This document shows, in pieces, positions 1 through 5,554 of a stretch of DNA of 5,554 nucleotides. The notes beneath the pieces are model-generated. The model was not told the DNA's origin. It saw nothing but the letters and a program-made list of their open reading frames with translations, and made no database searches. The position numbers were made by a program, and so were the translations under genes. The stretch covers positions 11,208 through 16,761 of the forward strand of contig DJWQ01000209.1 of the NCBI GenBank assembly GCA_002441045.1, read 5' to 3'. The stretch comes from Firmicutes bacterium UBA6226. Its GTDB lineage: Bacteria > Bacillota_A > Clostridia > Peptostreptococcales > Acidaminobacteraceae. Every line of letters begins with the position of its first letter. The stretch's first letter is position 1.

Positions 1-162
1 CTATCCAGTGTGATGATGAAGGATATCGCCGTGCTTAGAGAGGGTAGAAGCTGTGGTTGTGGGATATCGACGCCTTATTTTGAGGTGCTTGGTAGAGCGG
101 GAGTAACGCAGAGTAAGACGTGTGCGATAACCGCTGGTGAACTGATCGGAGGAGGCGCATGA
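1..162 (+). CDS. luxE: LuxE-like acyl-protein synthetase, C-terminal end (5'-truncated by window)
   Basis: Frame 1 is open from the first base to TGA at 160-162, giving the last 53 residues of a protein. The visible tail has a CGCG cysteine cluster (fragment residues 18-21), then TPYFEVLGRAG, then TCAITAGELI. A 'VLGR' stretch followed by a lone cysteine close to the C-terminus is how LuxE-family acyl-protein synthetases end. In luminous bacteria LuxE activates a fatty acid with ATP and holds it as a thioester on a cysteine near its C-terminus before handing it to LuxC; Cys41 of the fragment, 12 residues from the end, is my candidate. The stop overlaps the start of a LuxC-like gene, which strongly supports the call, because the two proteins work as a complex. 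The adenylation domain lies outside the window, so the identification rests on this tail and its neighbour. Confidence 0.72.
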   Translation, partial: LSSVMMKDIAVLREGRSCGCGISTPYFEVLGRAGVTQSKTCAITAGELIGGGA

Positions 163-164
163 TG
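148..164 (+). promoter_or_regulatory. Ribosome binding site and overlapping stop/start of luxE-luxC
   Basis: The run GGAGGAGG at 148-155 lies inside the last codons of the upstream gene and is followed by ATGATG. Each GGAGG in the run sits 6 bases before one of the two ATGs: 148-152 serves ATG 159 and 151-155 serves ATG 162. The upstream TGA (160-162) overlaps both starts. Either start gives essentially the same protein, differing by one methionine. The overlap implies translational coupling and balanced synthesis of the two enzymes. Confidence 0.8.
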
Positions 165-1514
165 AATCTGTTTAGAGGTGAAAGGTGCTCAAGAGAAAGC
201 TTTGTTAATCAGATATCGGATTTAGGCGATATCATCGCACAGGATTTGGCGATGGAGATTTTAGATGCTGAAATTGTAATTGATGCCGTAGATCGACTAG
301 CCAACAGCGTTACTAAGGAAGATGCACTATCGCTGTTAAGCTTGATGGGGTTTAGTACGCAAGGGATAGAAGCGGTTTTGACACATACCTTAGAGGACAT
401 AAAGCATGAGGCACTGGCATATAAACTTAAGTCGGAGTTAGTTGCACCGTTAGGTGAATGGATAACTTCGATAGACCCAAACGGGACTGAAAGAAAATCA
501 TGCTATCTACCACTTGGCGTACTCATGCATATCGGCGCAGGCAATACGATAGGACTTTCAGCTTTTTCTGTAATTGAGGGCCTCTTAACTGGCAATATCA
601 ATATACTTAAGCTACCTGAAGGAGAATCGGGGATTTCTTATTTTTTATTAGAAAAATTGATTCAGATAGAGCCTAGGCTAAAGCCATTTATATATGCAAC
701 TGATCTACCTTCGAGTGACGAAATGAGACTACGGGCTCTAGCTGAAGTTTCAGATGCGGTAGTGGTCTGGGGAAGTGATGCGACCATAAAGGCGCTGAGA
801 ACTTCTCTTCCTGCAAATAAGCCGATGATAGAGTGGGGACATAAGATCAGTTTTGCTTATTTTTCGGAGTGCGAAACAACGGATGCAGACCTAAAGTTAT
901 TGGCGGAAGAGGTTTGCGTCACAAACCAGCAATATTGTAGCTCCCCTCAATGCGTTTTTTATGAGATACCAGATCAAGCGGGAGTTGATAGAGTGGGGGC
1001 TGATATAGAGGTGAAAACAGATCTAGATGAAAAAGCATACCTAGATGATTTTACTAGAAGATTGGCTAGTGCACTTAGTGTCTGTTCCAATCGCTTTCCA
1101 CAAACTGAGCTCAGCTTTGAAGGACAAGCTGAGATTACTTTCTTGCTTCAGACATTAAGTATGGAAGGAAATTTAAGCGGTAAATTTCCGTTAACGGATG
1201 CGGATCATAGTTATGGCGTTTTAATCGCTGATGAGAGTACCTTAAGAACATCACCACTTTTTAGAAACCTTTGGGTCGTGCCAATAAAACGCTCAGATTT
1301 GATCAAAATGCTTAGACCTCATATTGGACATCTTCAGACTGTAGGGCTAAGTGTACCAGAGTCGATTAAAAATGATCTACTGATGAGACTGTACCGAGCT
1401 GGCGTTACGAAGATTACAAAATGCGGTGAAATGTATCTGAGTAAACCTGGCGAAGCACACGATGGTAAAATGACACTGAGTCACTATGTGAAAAAAGTAG
1501 ATAATCGACTGTAA
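159..1514 (+). CDS. luxC: LuxC-like acyl-CoA/acyl-protein reductase (fatty aldehyde-forming)
   Basis: This 451-residue protein matches the LuxC family (aldehyde-dehydrogenase fold; family members are about 450-490 residues). LuxC reduces an acyl group, delivered by LuxE or as acyl-CoA, to an aldehyde using NAD(P)H through a cysteine thioester. Visible landmarks in family order are LPLGVLMHIGAGNT (about 117-130), followed by a small-residue helix and NINILKLPEGES (146-157); VVVWGSDATIKALR (201-214), the dinucleotide-binding segment; GHKISFAYF (227-235); and NQQYCSSPQCVFYE (256-269), in which Cys260 is the probable catalytic cysteine. The C-terminal GHLQTVGL (390-397) and GVTKI...HDGKMTLSHYVKKV (415-447) are also family-like. 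No signal peptide or membrane segment is seen, so it should be cytosolic. It overlaps the luxE-like gene and is probably last in its operon. The codons are mixed (frequent ATA, CTA, AGC), unlike the biased surface-protein gene downstream, which suggests modest expression. The true substrate is unknown, since no luciferase is visible. Confidence 0.88.
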   Translation: MMNLFRGERCSRESFVNQISDLGDIIAQDLAMEILDAEIVIDAVDRLANSVTKEDALSLLSLMGFSTQGIEAVLTHTLEDIKHEALAYKLKSELVAPLGEWITSIDPNGTERKSCYLPLGVLMHIGAGNTIGLSAFSVIEGLLTGNINILKLPEGESGISYFLLEKLIQIEPRLKPFIYATDLPSSDEMRLRALAEVSDAVVVWGSDATIKALRTSLPANKPMIEWGHKISFAYFSECETTDADLKLLAEEVCVTNQQYCSSPQCVFYEIPDQAGVDRVGADIEVKTDLDEKAYLDDFTRRLASALSVCSNRFPQTELSFEGQAEITFLLQTLSMEGNLSGKFPLTDADHSYGVLIADESTLRTSPLFRNLWVVPIKRSDLIKMLRPHIGHLQTVGLSVPESIKNDLLMRLYRAGVTKITKCGEMYLSKPGEAHDGKMTLSHYVKKVDNRL

Positions 1515-1517
1515 AGA

Positions 1518-1564
1518 GGGACGCAAATTTTCTTTCCTTTATATATGGAAAATAAAGTGCTCCC
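1518..1564 (+). terminator. Weak terminator-like hairpin after the luxC-like gene
   Basis: Four bases after the TAA, GGGA (1518-1521) can pair with TCCC (1561-1564). Inside that, GCA pairs with TGC and ATTTTC with GAAAAT, leaving a bulge, an unpaired AAAG and a large A/T loop. The downstream strand is AAATAACTGTTTTTG rather than a clean T run. It may end the luxEC transcript or only slow decay of its 3' end. Some read-through into the next gene is possible. Confidence 0.35.
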
Positions 1565-1666
1565 AAATAACTGTTTTTGTAGGTAATTGGTACTGGAACT
1601 TTTTAAAAAATATCGCGTCTAATTAAATAATTGAGTATCACAAAGTGGATAGTGGTATATAACTTC

Positions 1667-1705
1667 TGTCATGGTATTGTAACACGATGTAATGGTATGG
1701 TAACA
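1667..1705 (+). promoter_or_regulatory. Tandem direct-repeat array, candidate response-regulator operator
   Basis: Four related heptamers lie head to tail: TGTCATG at 1667, TGTAACA at 1678, TGTAATG at 1688 and GGTAACA at 1699, giving steps of 11, 10 and 11 bases. At the larger scale ATGGTATTGTAACA (1671-1684) and ATGGTATGGTAACA (1692-1705) match at 13 of 14 positions, 21 bases apart. TGGTATATAAC at 1653-1663 may be a third, degenerate copy. Direct repeats at one-helical-turn spacing are how OmpR/PhoB-type winged-helix regulators bind; Pho boxes are built from TGTCA-like (PhoB) or TTAACA-like (Bacillus PhoP) units. The array ends 21 bases before a TATAAT, where it could take the place of a missing -35. 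The repeats are seen directly; the identity of the regulator is inference. Confidence 0.5.
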
Positions 1706-1726
1706 GACTTCATATACAAAAACATG

Positions 1727-1732
1727 TATAAT
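1727..1732 (+). promoter_or_regulatory. Upstream promoter P1: consensus -10 with no good -35
   Basis: TATAAT at 1727-1732 is a perfect sigma-A -10 element. At the usual 16-18 base spacing upstream there is nothing close to TTGACA (CAGACT or ACAGAC). This is typical of activator-dependent promoters and fits with the direct-repeat array just upstream. A start near 1739 would give a leader of about 220 bases that includes all of the downstream promoter and hairpin region. A/T-rich DNA yields TATAAT by chance, so without the array this would be weak. Confidence 0.42.
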
Positions 1733-1750
1733 GAGGTAGTACAAGTAGTT

Positions 1751-1764
1751 CTGTACTTTTACAG
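1751..1764 (+). promoter_or_regulatory. Short inverted repeat between the two promoters
   Basis: CTGTA (1751-1755) and TACAG (1760-1764) form a 5-4-5 inverted repeat, ending 24 bases upstream of the -35 of the main promoter. AGTACA (1738-1743) and TGTACT (1752-1757) can also pair, so an RNA starting at P1 could form a small hairpin here. Either reading (operator or RNA hairpin) is possible, and chance is not excluded at this length. Confidence 0.25.
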
Positions 1765-1788
1765 TTCTATTACAATAAAAAACTTTGA

Positions 1789-1818
1789 TTGACCGAGCTT
1801 CTTGTAAGGTGATATAAT
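1789..1818 (+). promoter_or_regulatory. Main sigma-A promoter P2 of the surface-protein gene
   Basis: TTGACC (1789-1794) and TATAAT (1813-1818) are separated by 18 bases. The -10 is preceded by TG at the right distance (TGATATAAT), making an extended -10. Five of six bases match the -35 consensus and six of six the -10. An A-rich stretch (1774-1782) just upstream may act as an UP-like element. Transcription should start near 1825 and give a leader of about 137 bases. A strong constitutive-type promoter fits an abundant surface protein. Confidence 0.78.
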
Positions 1819-1833
1819 CAGTAATAGGATTTT

Positions 1834-1894
1834 GCGATATCCCACGCGGGTTACGCGGTTCCGAGGCAGAGCTTTGGCCTTGGAAGGGGGTTAT
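1834..1894 (+). ncRNA. Structured G+C-rich leader RNA element (no known family recognised)
   Basis: Bases 1834-1890 are 65% G+C (37 of 57) in an otherwise A+T-rich spacer. A 9-base-pair stem joins UUCCGAGGC (1859-1867) to GCCUUGGAA (1877-1885), with two G-U pairs around a 9-base loop. A second small hairpin pairs CGCG (1845-1848) with CGCG (1854-1857) round GGUUA. AUAUCCC (1837-1843) can close both by pairing with GGGUUAU (1888-1894), with one U-U mismatch, giving a three-way junction. GGGTTA occurs in the small hairpin and again in the closing strand. The element begins about 10 bases after the predicted P2 start. It could be a protein- or ligand-sensing leader, or a 5' stabiliser like those on other S-layer mRNAs. 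It does not match the conserved cores I know for c-di-GMP-I/II, ydaO, TPP, SAM, cobalamin or fluoride riboswitches. Confidence 0.5.
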
Positions 1895-1903
1895 TGATCA
1901 AAA

Positions 1904-1953
1904 CTCTCTTCTGTAACAAGAAGCAAGAAATTAAACCTAAAATTAAAGGGAGG
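1904..1953 (+). promoter_or_regulatory. Ribosome binding site with possible anti-SD pairing and competing hairpin
   Basis: AAAGGGAGG (1945-1953) is a strong ribosome site, 8 bases before ATG 1962, and fixes that start. Upstream, CUCUCUU (1904-1910) can pair with AAGGGAG (1946-1952) over seven pairs (one G-U), which would hide the site. CUUCU (1908-1912) can instead pair with AGAAG (1919-1923) around a 6-base loop. The two pairings share bases 1908-1910 and exclude each other. This would allow an on/off choice in translation, but a purine-rich ribosome site finds pyrimidine partners easily, so chance is a real alternative. Confidence 0.35.
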
Positions 1954-1961
1954 AATTCGCA

Positions 1962-4703
1962 ATGAAAAGAGTATTATCTTTAGTATTAGCTTTAGTGCTT
2001 GTACTAGGTATGATGCCAACTGCATTCGCTGCAGACATGAGCGGAGCTGAAATGTTATTAGACAACGGCTTCATCTCAGGTAAAGACGGCGCTACAGTTG
2101 ACGCGAAGCTTGACGTTAATGCTAAATTAACTAGAGCTCAATTAGCAGCATTAATCGCTGAATTAAACGGCGCTAAAGAAGAAGCTGCTGCTTTTGCACA
2201 ACCAGCTGATTTTACAGACGCTGACACATTCCAAGATTGGGCTAAGCCTTTTATCGCTTACGCACAACAAAATGAATGGATGAACGGTTATCCAGATGGA
2301 ACATTCAGAGCTGATGCTGAAGTTCCAGCTAACCAATTAGCTGCTGTATTGTTAAACGCTCTTGGCTATGAATTCGAATACGGTACAGTTTTAGAAACTG
2401 CTGCTGGTCTTGGAATCATGGTTGAAGGTACTGCTTTAACAAGAGGCGAAGCTTTCGAAGCTATGTGGACTGCAGTTTCAGAAGTTCCTATGAACACTGA
2501 AGCTGGTTTAACACTTGGCGTATTCTTAGGCAAACTTGAGCCAGCTACTCCAGTTGTTACAGATTTAACTGTTAAATCAGTATCTGCAACTAACTTAAGA
2601 GAAGTTATGGTTGAGTTTAACAACGAAATCGACAAAGATACACTTGACAAAGCTAACTTCACAATCGGTGGTACTGCTGCTGATAGCGTAGCTTTATCAG
2701 AAGATGGCATGACAGTTACTGCAATCTTCACATTAGCTAACCAATCAACTTACACTTTAAAAATCGCTGAAATCGCTGACGTAAACGGTTCTGAAGTGAA
2801 AGATTTCTCACAACAATTTACTGTAAATGATTTTACAGCTCCTGTTGTTGAGAAAGTTACAGTTGTTGGTAATAAAAAGTTAGTTGTTACATTTAGCGAG
2901 CCAGTAACACCTGCTACTGCATCTATTCTTGGTAACTACAAAATCAATGACTTATTGTTTGGTGGCGTTGTTACTGTTGATGGAAGAGAAGTAACAATCG
3001 TTACTACTACTAGATTAACTGATGGTGTTCACAAATTAGCAGTAAGCGCTAATGTAGTTGATTATGCAGGCTTCAAACTTGTTGCTAATAACAATGAATT
3101 TGTTGTAGCGAAAGATGAAACTAAGCCTGCACTTGCTACAGTAGTTTCAGCAACTCAAACTAAAGTTGTTGTTACTTTAACTGAAGCAGTAGAATCTTCA
3201 TTCACTGTATCAGCTGGTTCTGGTACATTTGTTGAGAAATCAACTGATGATGATCAAACTTGGACTTTAACATTCTTAACTGCTACACCATTACCTTTAT
3301 CAGGAACTGAAGTTACATTAACTGATGTAGTTGATTTCTATGGTAATAAGGATACTATCAAGTTTACTGTTGTTCCAACAATTGATTTAGCAAGACCTGA
3401 AGTGAAATCTGTTACTGTTACTGCTCAAGATGAGCTTTTAGTAGAGTTCACTAAAGAAGTAGATTTAACAGCTGGTTATACTTTAAAATCTGTTGAAACT
3501 ACACCTGTAAATCAACCAACAAATGCACCTGTTTATTATGTAACTGATGATTCAAAAACAATTAAATCTAAAGTAGTAGTTTCTACAGTAGCTGATTTAG
3601 AAGCTGGAGATTATACTCTTGAAGTTGTAGGTGTTAAGGATCTTACTCCATTATACAACGTAATGGTTCCATACACTCAAGTTGTTAAGGTTGCTGATTT
3701 AACAGAACCAACAATTACAGATGTTGAAATCGTTGCTCCTACTACAACTGCTACAGGTACTCTTTACATTCACTTTGATGAAAAAGTTGATGTAGCTAGT
3801 GCAACTACAAAAGCAAACTACTCTTATATTATTAGTAGCGTTAAACCAGTTTCTTTAGGTGATTCTCATACAGTTTCAGTTTTAGCTGATGGTATGACTG
3901 TGAAGATCGTTCTTCCTAAAGTTGCTGTTGGCGAAACAGTAACAAGCTTAACAGTTGTTAATGTAACAGATTTAGCTGGAAACAAAATTGCAGCATCTGT
4001 AACAGAAGCTCCATTTACTGTATACGCTGCATCTGCTCCAGTAGTATCTAATGCTAGAGCAACAGCAGTAAATAAAGTTGTTGTTGATGTTACTGCAAAT
4101 ATTAATCCTGCTACTGTAACTGCAAGTGATTTTGTAGTTCAAGAAGCTGGCATGTCTACTAGCCTAATTTATGTAATTAACGCTGAGTATGATTCTGAAT
4201 TAAACACTATAACTTTAACTCTTAATAATGATTTAACTAAAGATGCTTTATATGGTACTTCAAATGTTGAAGTAGCTGTAATTGCTCAAAACTTAACTGA
4301 TGTATTTGGTGAAAAAGTTGCATTAAATGCTGGTTTAGCTGTTGGTGATAAAATTGCACCTACTGCAGTTAAAGTTGCAACTGCTAATGCAAATAACGGC
4401 ACTGCAGTTATCAAAGTTAATTTAGATGAAGAGTTATCACTTGCAAATCCATCAGTTTTATCTGCTGCAAATGAAGCATACTTTGTAGTAAAATTAAATG
4501 GTGTGTTATATGTAACTAATGATTACACAGTTGGATATGCTTTAGATGGTACTACTCCACAATTAACAATTACTGTAACAACTACTGGTGATTTATCTGG
4601 TAAAGCATACAGTGTTGAATTCTTCAAAAATGCTGCATTAGTTGATGGTTCTTTAACTCCAAATCAATTAGCATCATTCACATTCTCAGGTACTTTAGAG
4701 TAG
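1962..4703 (+). CDS. SLH-domain S-layer-type surface protein with about seven SbsA/Big_5 Ig-like repeats
   Basis: This 913-residue secreted protein has a signal peptide at 1-23 (MKR, hydrophobic LVLALVLVLG core, cut after AFA). Three SLH-type repeats follow: degenerate SLH1 (about 27-70, LTRAQLAALI), near-complete SLH2 (84-135: FTDADTFQDWAKPFIAYAQ, then NGYPDGTFRADAEV) and degenerate SLH3 (about 137-176, LTRGEAFEAM). SLH domains hold proteins to pyruvylated secondary wall polymers. The rest is a rod of about seven 90-112-residue beta-sandwich repeats, starting near 198, 292, 388, 479, 583, 692 and 799. Each has a pattern like 'V..V.a.....v.V.F...v' and most are joined by D..xP linkers (NDFTAP, KDETKP, IDLARP, ADLTEP, GDKIAP). 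There is no cysteine, no LPXTG motif and no C-terminal membrane segment. Strong promoter, strong ribosome site, biased codons and own terminator suggest the main S-layer protein; a less abundant SLH adhesin is the alternative. It appears monocistronic. Confidence 0.87.
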   Translation: MKRVLSLVLALVLVLGMMPTAFAADMSGAEMLLDNGFISGKDGATVDAKLDVNAKLTRAQLAALIAELNGAKEEAAAFAQPADFTDADTFQDWAKPFIAYAQQNEWMNGYPDGTFRADAEVPANQLAAVLLNALGYEFEYGTVLETAAGLGIMVEGTALTRGEAFEAMWTAVSEVPMNTEAGLTLGVFLGKLEPATPVVTDLTVKSVSATNLREVMVEFNNEIDKDTLDKANFTIGGTAADSVALSEDGMTVTAIFTLANQSTYTLKIAEIADVNGSEVKDFSQQFTVNDFTAPVVEKVTVVGNKKLVVTFSEPVTPATASILGNYKINDLLFGGVVTVDGREVTIVTTTRLTDGVHKLAVSANVVDYAGFKLVANNNEFVVAKDETKPALATVVSATQTKVVVTLTEAVESSFTVSAGSGTFVEKSTDDDQTWTLTFLTATPLPLSGTEVTLTDVVDFYGNKDTIKFTVVPTIDLARPEVKSVTVTAQDELLVEFTKEVDLTAGYTLKSVETTPVNQPTNAPVYYVTDDSKTIKSKVVVSTVADLEAGDYTLEVVGVKDLTPLYNVMVPYTQVVKVADLTEPTITDVEIVAPTTTATGTLYIHFDEKVDVASATTKANYSYIISSVKPVSLGDSHTVSVLADGMTVKIVLPKVAVGETVTSLTVVNVTDLAGNKIAASVTEAPFTVYAASAPVVSNARATAVNKVVVDVTANINPATVTASDFVVQEAGMSTSLIYVINAEYDSELNTITLTLNNDLTKDALYGTSNVEVAVIAQNLTDVFGEKVALNAGLAVGDKIAPTAVKVATANANNGTAVIKVNLDEELSLANPSVLSAANEAYFVVKLNGVLYVTNDYTVGYALDGTTPQLTITVTTTGDLSGKAYSVEFFKNAALVDGSLTPNQLASFTFSGTLE

Positions 4704-4718
4704 TTGAAGAAAAAAATC

Positions 4719-4751
4719 AAAACCAAGGTCATTTGACCTTGGTTTTTTTTT
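4719..4751 (+). terminator. Strong intrinsic terminator of the surface-protein gene
   Basis: AACCAAGGTC (4721-4730) and GACCTTGGTT (4735-4744) form a perfect 10-base-pair stem with an ATTT loop, extendable by two A-T pairs. A run of nine T (4743-4751) follows, beginning inside the stem end. It lies 15 bases after the TAG stop. The near-symmetric A run before the stem means it may also work on leftward transcripts. Confidence 0.95.
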
Positions 4752-5554
4752 ATGTAGTTAATATTGTATTCTTTTTCTAGTGAAGGTTTATGAATTATCC
4801 TATAGTATGCAAAAGATAAAAAAAGTATAATGCACTACTTAAAATCAAAACTTGCATCAATTGATTATAGATTTTGCACTTAAAAAAAGTTCTTACATTT
4901 ATTACATTGATTTTGACCAAAACAATAATCATATGAAAAATAAAGATTATCAAATCCACAAGTAATAGTTTTAAATAGTAAATGAATGAAATAGAAATAA
5001 AAACTAAGGGATTTCCTTTTATTCTTAATGATATTTTATGCAATCAAATTTGTTTTAAACTTTGAATTGGATTAATGATAAGTTAACTTCTAATATGCTA
5101 AGGTGTTATTTATTTATCAAGTCATTAAACAAAAATGTTTTTATACTCATAAAGATTGTCACAAGTAAAGTTATGTGGTCGAAGTTTACTTAATTAAATT
5201 TAAAAATTAGGCTATATTTTTTTATAGCCTTGTGTTGAGTGCATATTAATAATCTAAGTTCATATATTGAAGTGTTTTATGAAAAATCTTCACTACTTGA
5301 TATCAAAGGTACTTTAAAATTACAAAAAAATATTGAAGTTGTCAAATGATTAGATTTATAAATATATTCAAAGACTTATAATAGAGAATGATATGTAAAA
5401 CAAATATCCGTTCATAAGTCAATAGATCATTGTTGATAAGGTCGATATTTTTCAATAACATACAACTTAGTTCATAATGTTTTATAACACCTATAAATTA
5501 CTTTTATACCATAAGTTTTTGTATCATTTTATAAATGCTAACATAAAAATGTAC
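4752..5554. other. Gene-free, very A+T-rich region
   Basis: About 800 bases have only around a quarter G+C or less (for example 13 of 60 in 5041-5100) and frequent stops in all frames. The longest open stretch is on the minus strand (4795-5043). It opens with TTG, has no ribosome site before it, and reads as the I/L/F-rich sequence any A+T-rich DNA gives. A 36-codon stretch from GTG 5239 to TGA 5347 is not convincing either. TATAAT-like strings occur (for example 5377-5382) without a matching -35. I see no tRNA, transposase or end repeats. The region may be a spacer, a decayed gene, or the start of an upstream region for a gene beyond the window. Confidence 0.7.
5209..5230 (-). terminator. 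Hairpin, possible leftward terminator
   Basis: AGGCTATA (5209-5216) and TATAGCCT (5223-5230) form a perfect 8-base-pair stem around TTTTTT. Read on the + strand no T run follows. Read on the minus strand the stem is followed by AATTTTTAAATTT, which resembles a weak terminator for a transcript coming from the right. No minus-strand gene is visible between it and the window end, so the gene it would serve is unknown. Confidence 0.3.

Noticed and set aside
209..400. 63-codon minus-strand reading frame inside the luxC-like gene
   Set aside because: It lies antisense to well-supported coding sequence, with no independent support.
1..1514. Bioluminescence operon
   Set aside because: Only luxE- and luxC-like genes are seen. 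Such pairs occur in non-luminous bacteria, and no luciferase subunit is visible.
1653..1705. CRISPR-like array from the repeated TGGTAT units
   Set aside because: The units are too short, imperfect, and only about 20 bases apart, leaving no spacer-sized inserts. A regulator site fits better.
1834..1894. c-di-GMP-I or ydaO (c-di-AMP) riboswitch
   Set aside because: The block has GGTTAC and GGGGG strings that recall these families, but their conserved cores (such as the GCAAA and ACGCA tracts, or the CCGACAGCTAACC tract) are absent.
2366..2731. 121-codon minus-strand reading frame inside the surface-protein gene
   Set aside because: It is antisense to clearly coding DNA, and its S/T/V-rich product mirrors the biased codons of the real gene.
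4795..5043. 82-codon minus-strand reading frame, hydrophobic product
   Set aside because: It starts with TTG, has no ribosome binding site, and its I/L/F-rich composition is what A+T-rich noncoding DNA yields by chance.
5239..5349. Short + strand reading frame (36 codons from GTG) that reads rather protein-like, considered as a decayed gene fragment
   Set aside because: It is too short, has no ribosome site, and I recognise no family. In-frame stops follow at once.
5339..5382. Rightward promoter (TTGTCA with TATATT, or TATAAT at 5377)
   Set aside because: Such strings are expected by chance at this base composition, and no gene follows within the window.

Overview
The window looks like chromosome of a low-G+C Gram-positive anaerobe-type bacterium (Bacillota, probably Clostridia; this placement is inference). 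The signs are strong GGAGG ribosome sites, an SLH-anchored surface protein, consensus sigma-A promoters and A+T-rich spacers. It holds the end of one operon, one strongly expressed surface-protein gene with an elaborate control region, and a long gene-poor tail. All recognisable genes are on the + strand.

Bases 1-1514: the last 53 codons of a LuxE-like acyl-protein synthetase overlap a complete LuxC-like acyl-CoA reductase. Together, LuxE and LuxC form a fatty acid reductase: LuxE activates a fatty acid and carries it on a cysteine, and LuxC takes the acyl group onto its own cysteine and reduces it to an aldehyde with NAD(P)H. No luciferase gene (luxA/luxB) is visible, so the aldehyde probably feeds another lipid or secondary-metabolite pathway encoded to the left.

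Bases 1515-1961: a 447-base regulatory region. In order it has a weak terminator-like hairpin, a tandem direct-repeat array with about 11-base spacing, a -10 element lacking a good -35, a short inverted repeat, a second near-consensus extended -10 promoter, a compact 65% G+C block predicted to fold as RNA, and a pyrimidine tract that can pair with the ribosome binding site. This region is the most interesting part of the window: the layout suggests both transcriptional control and control through the mRNA leader.

Bases 1962-4703: a 913-residue secreted protein with a signal peptide, three SLH-type cell-wall-binding repeats (two degenerate) and about seven Ig-like repeats of the SbsA/Big_5 type. 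It has no cysteine and ends in a perfect intrinsic terminator. It is probably the S-layer protein or a major SLH surface protein. Its codon choice shifts markedly from the anchor end to the C-terminal end.

Bases 4752-5554: very A+T-rich, stop-rich DNA with no convincing gene, only one hairpin that could act as a terminator for leftward transcription. I find no mobile element, CRISPR array, tRNA or rRNA.
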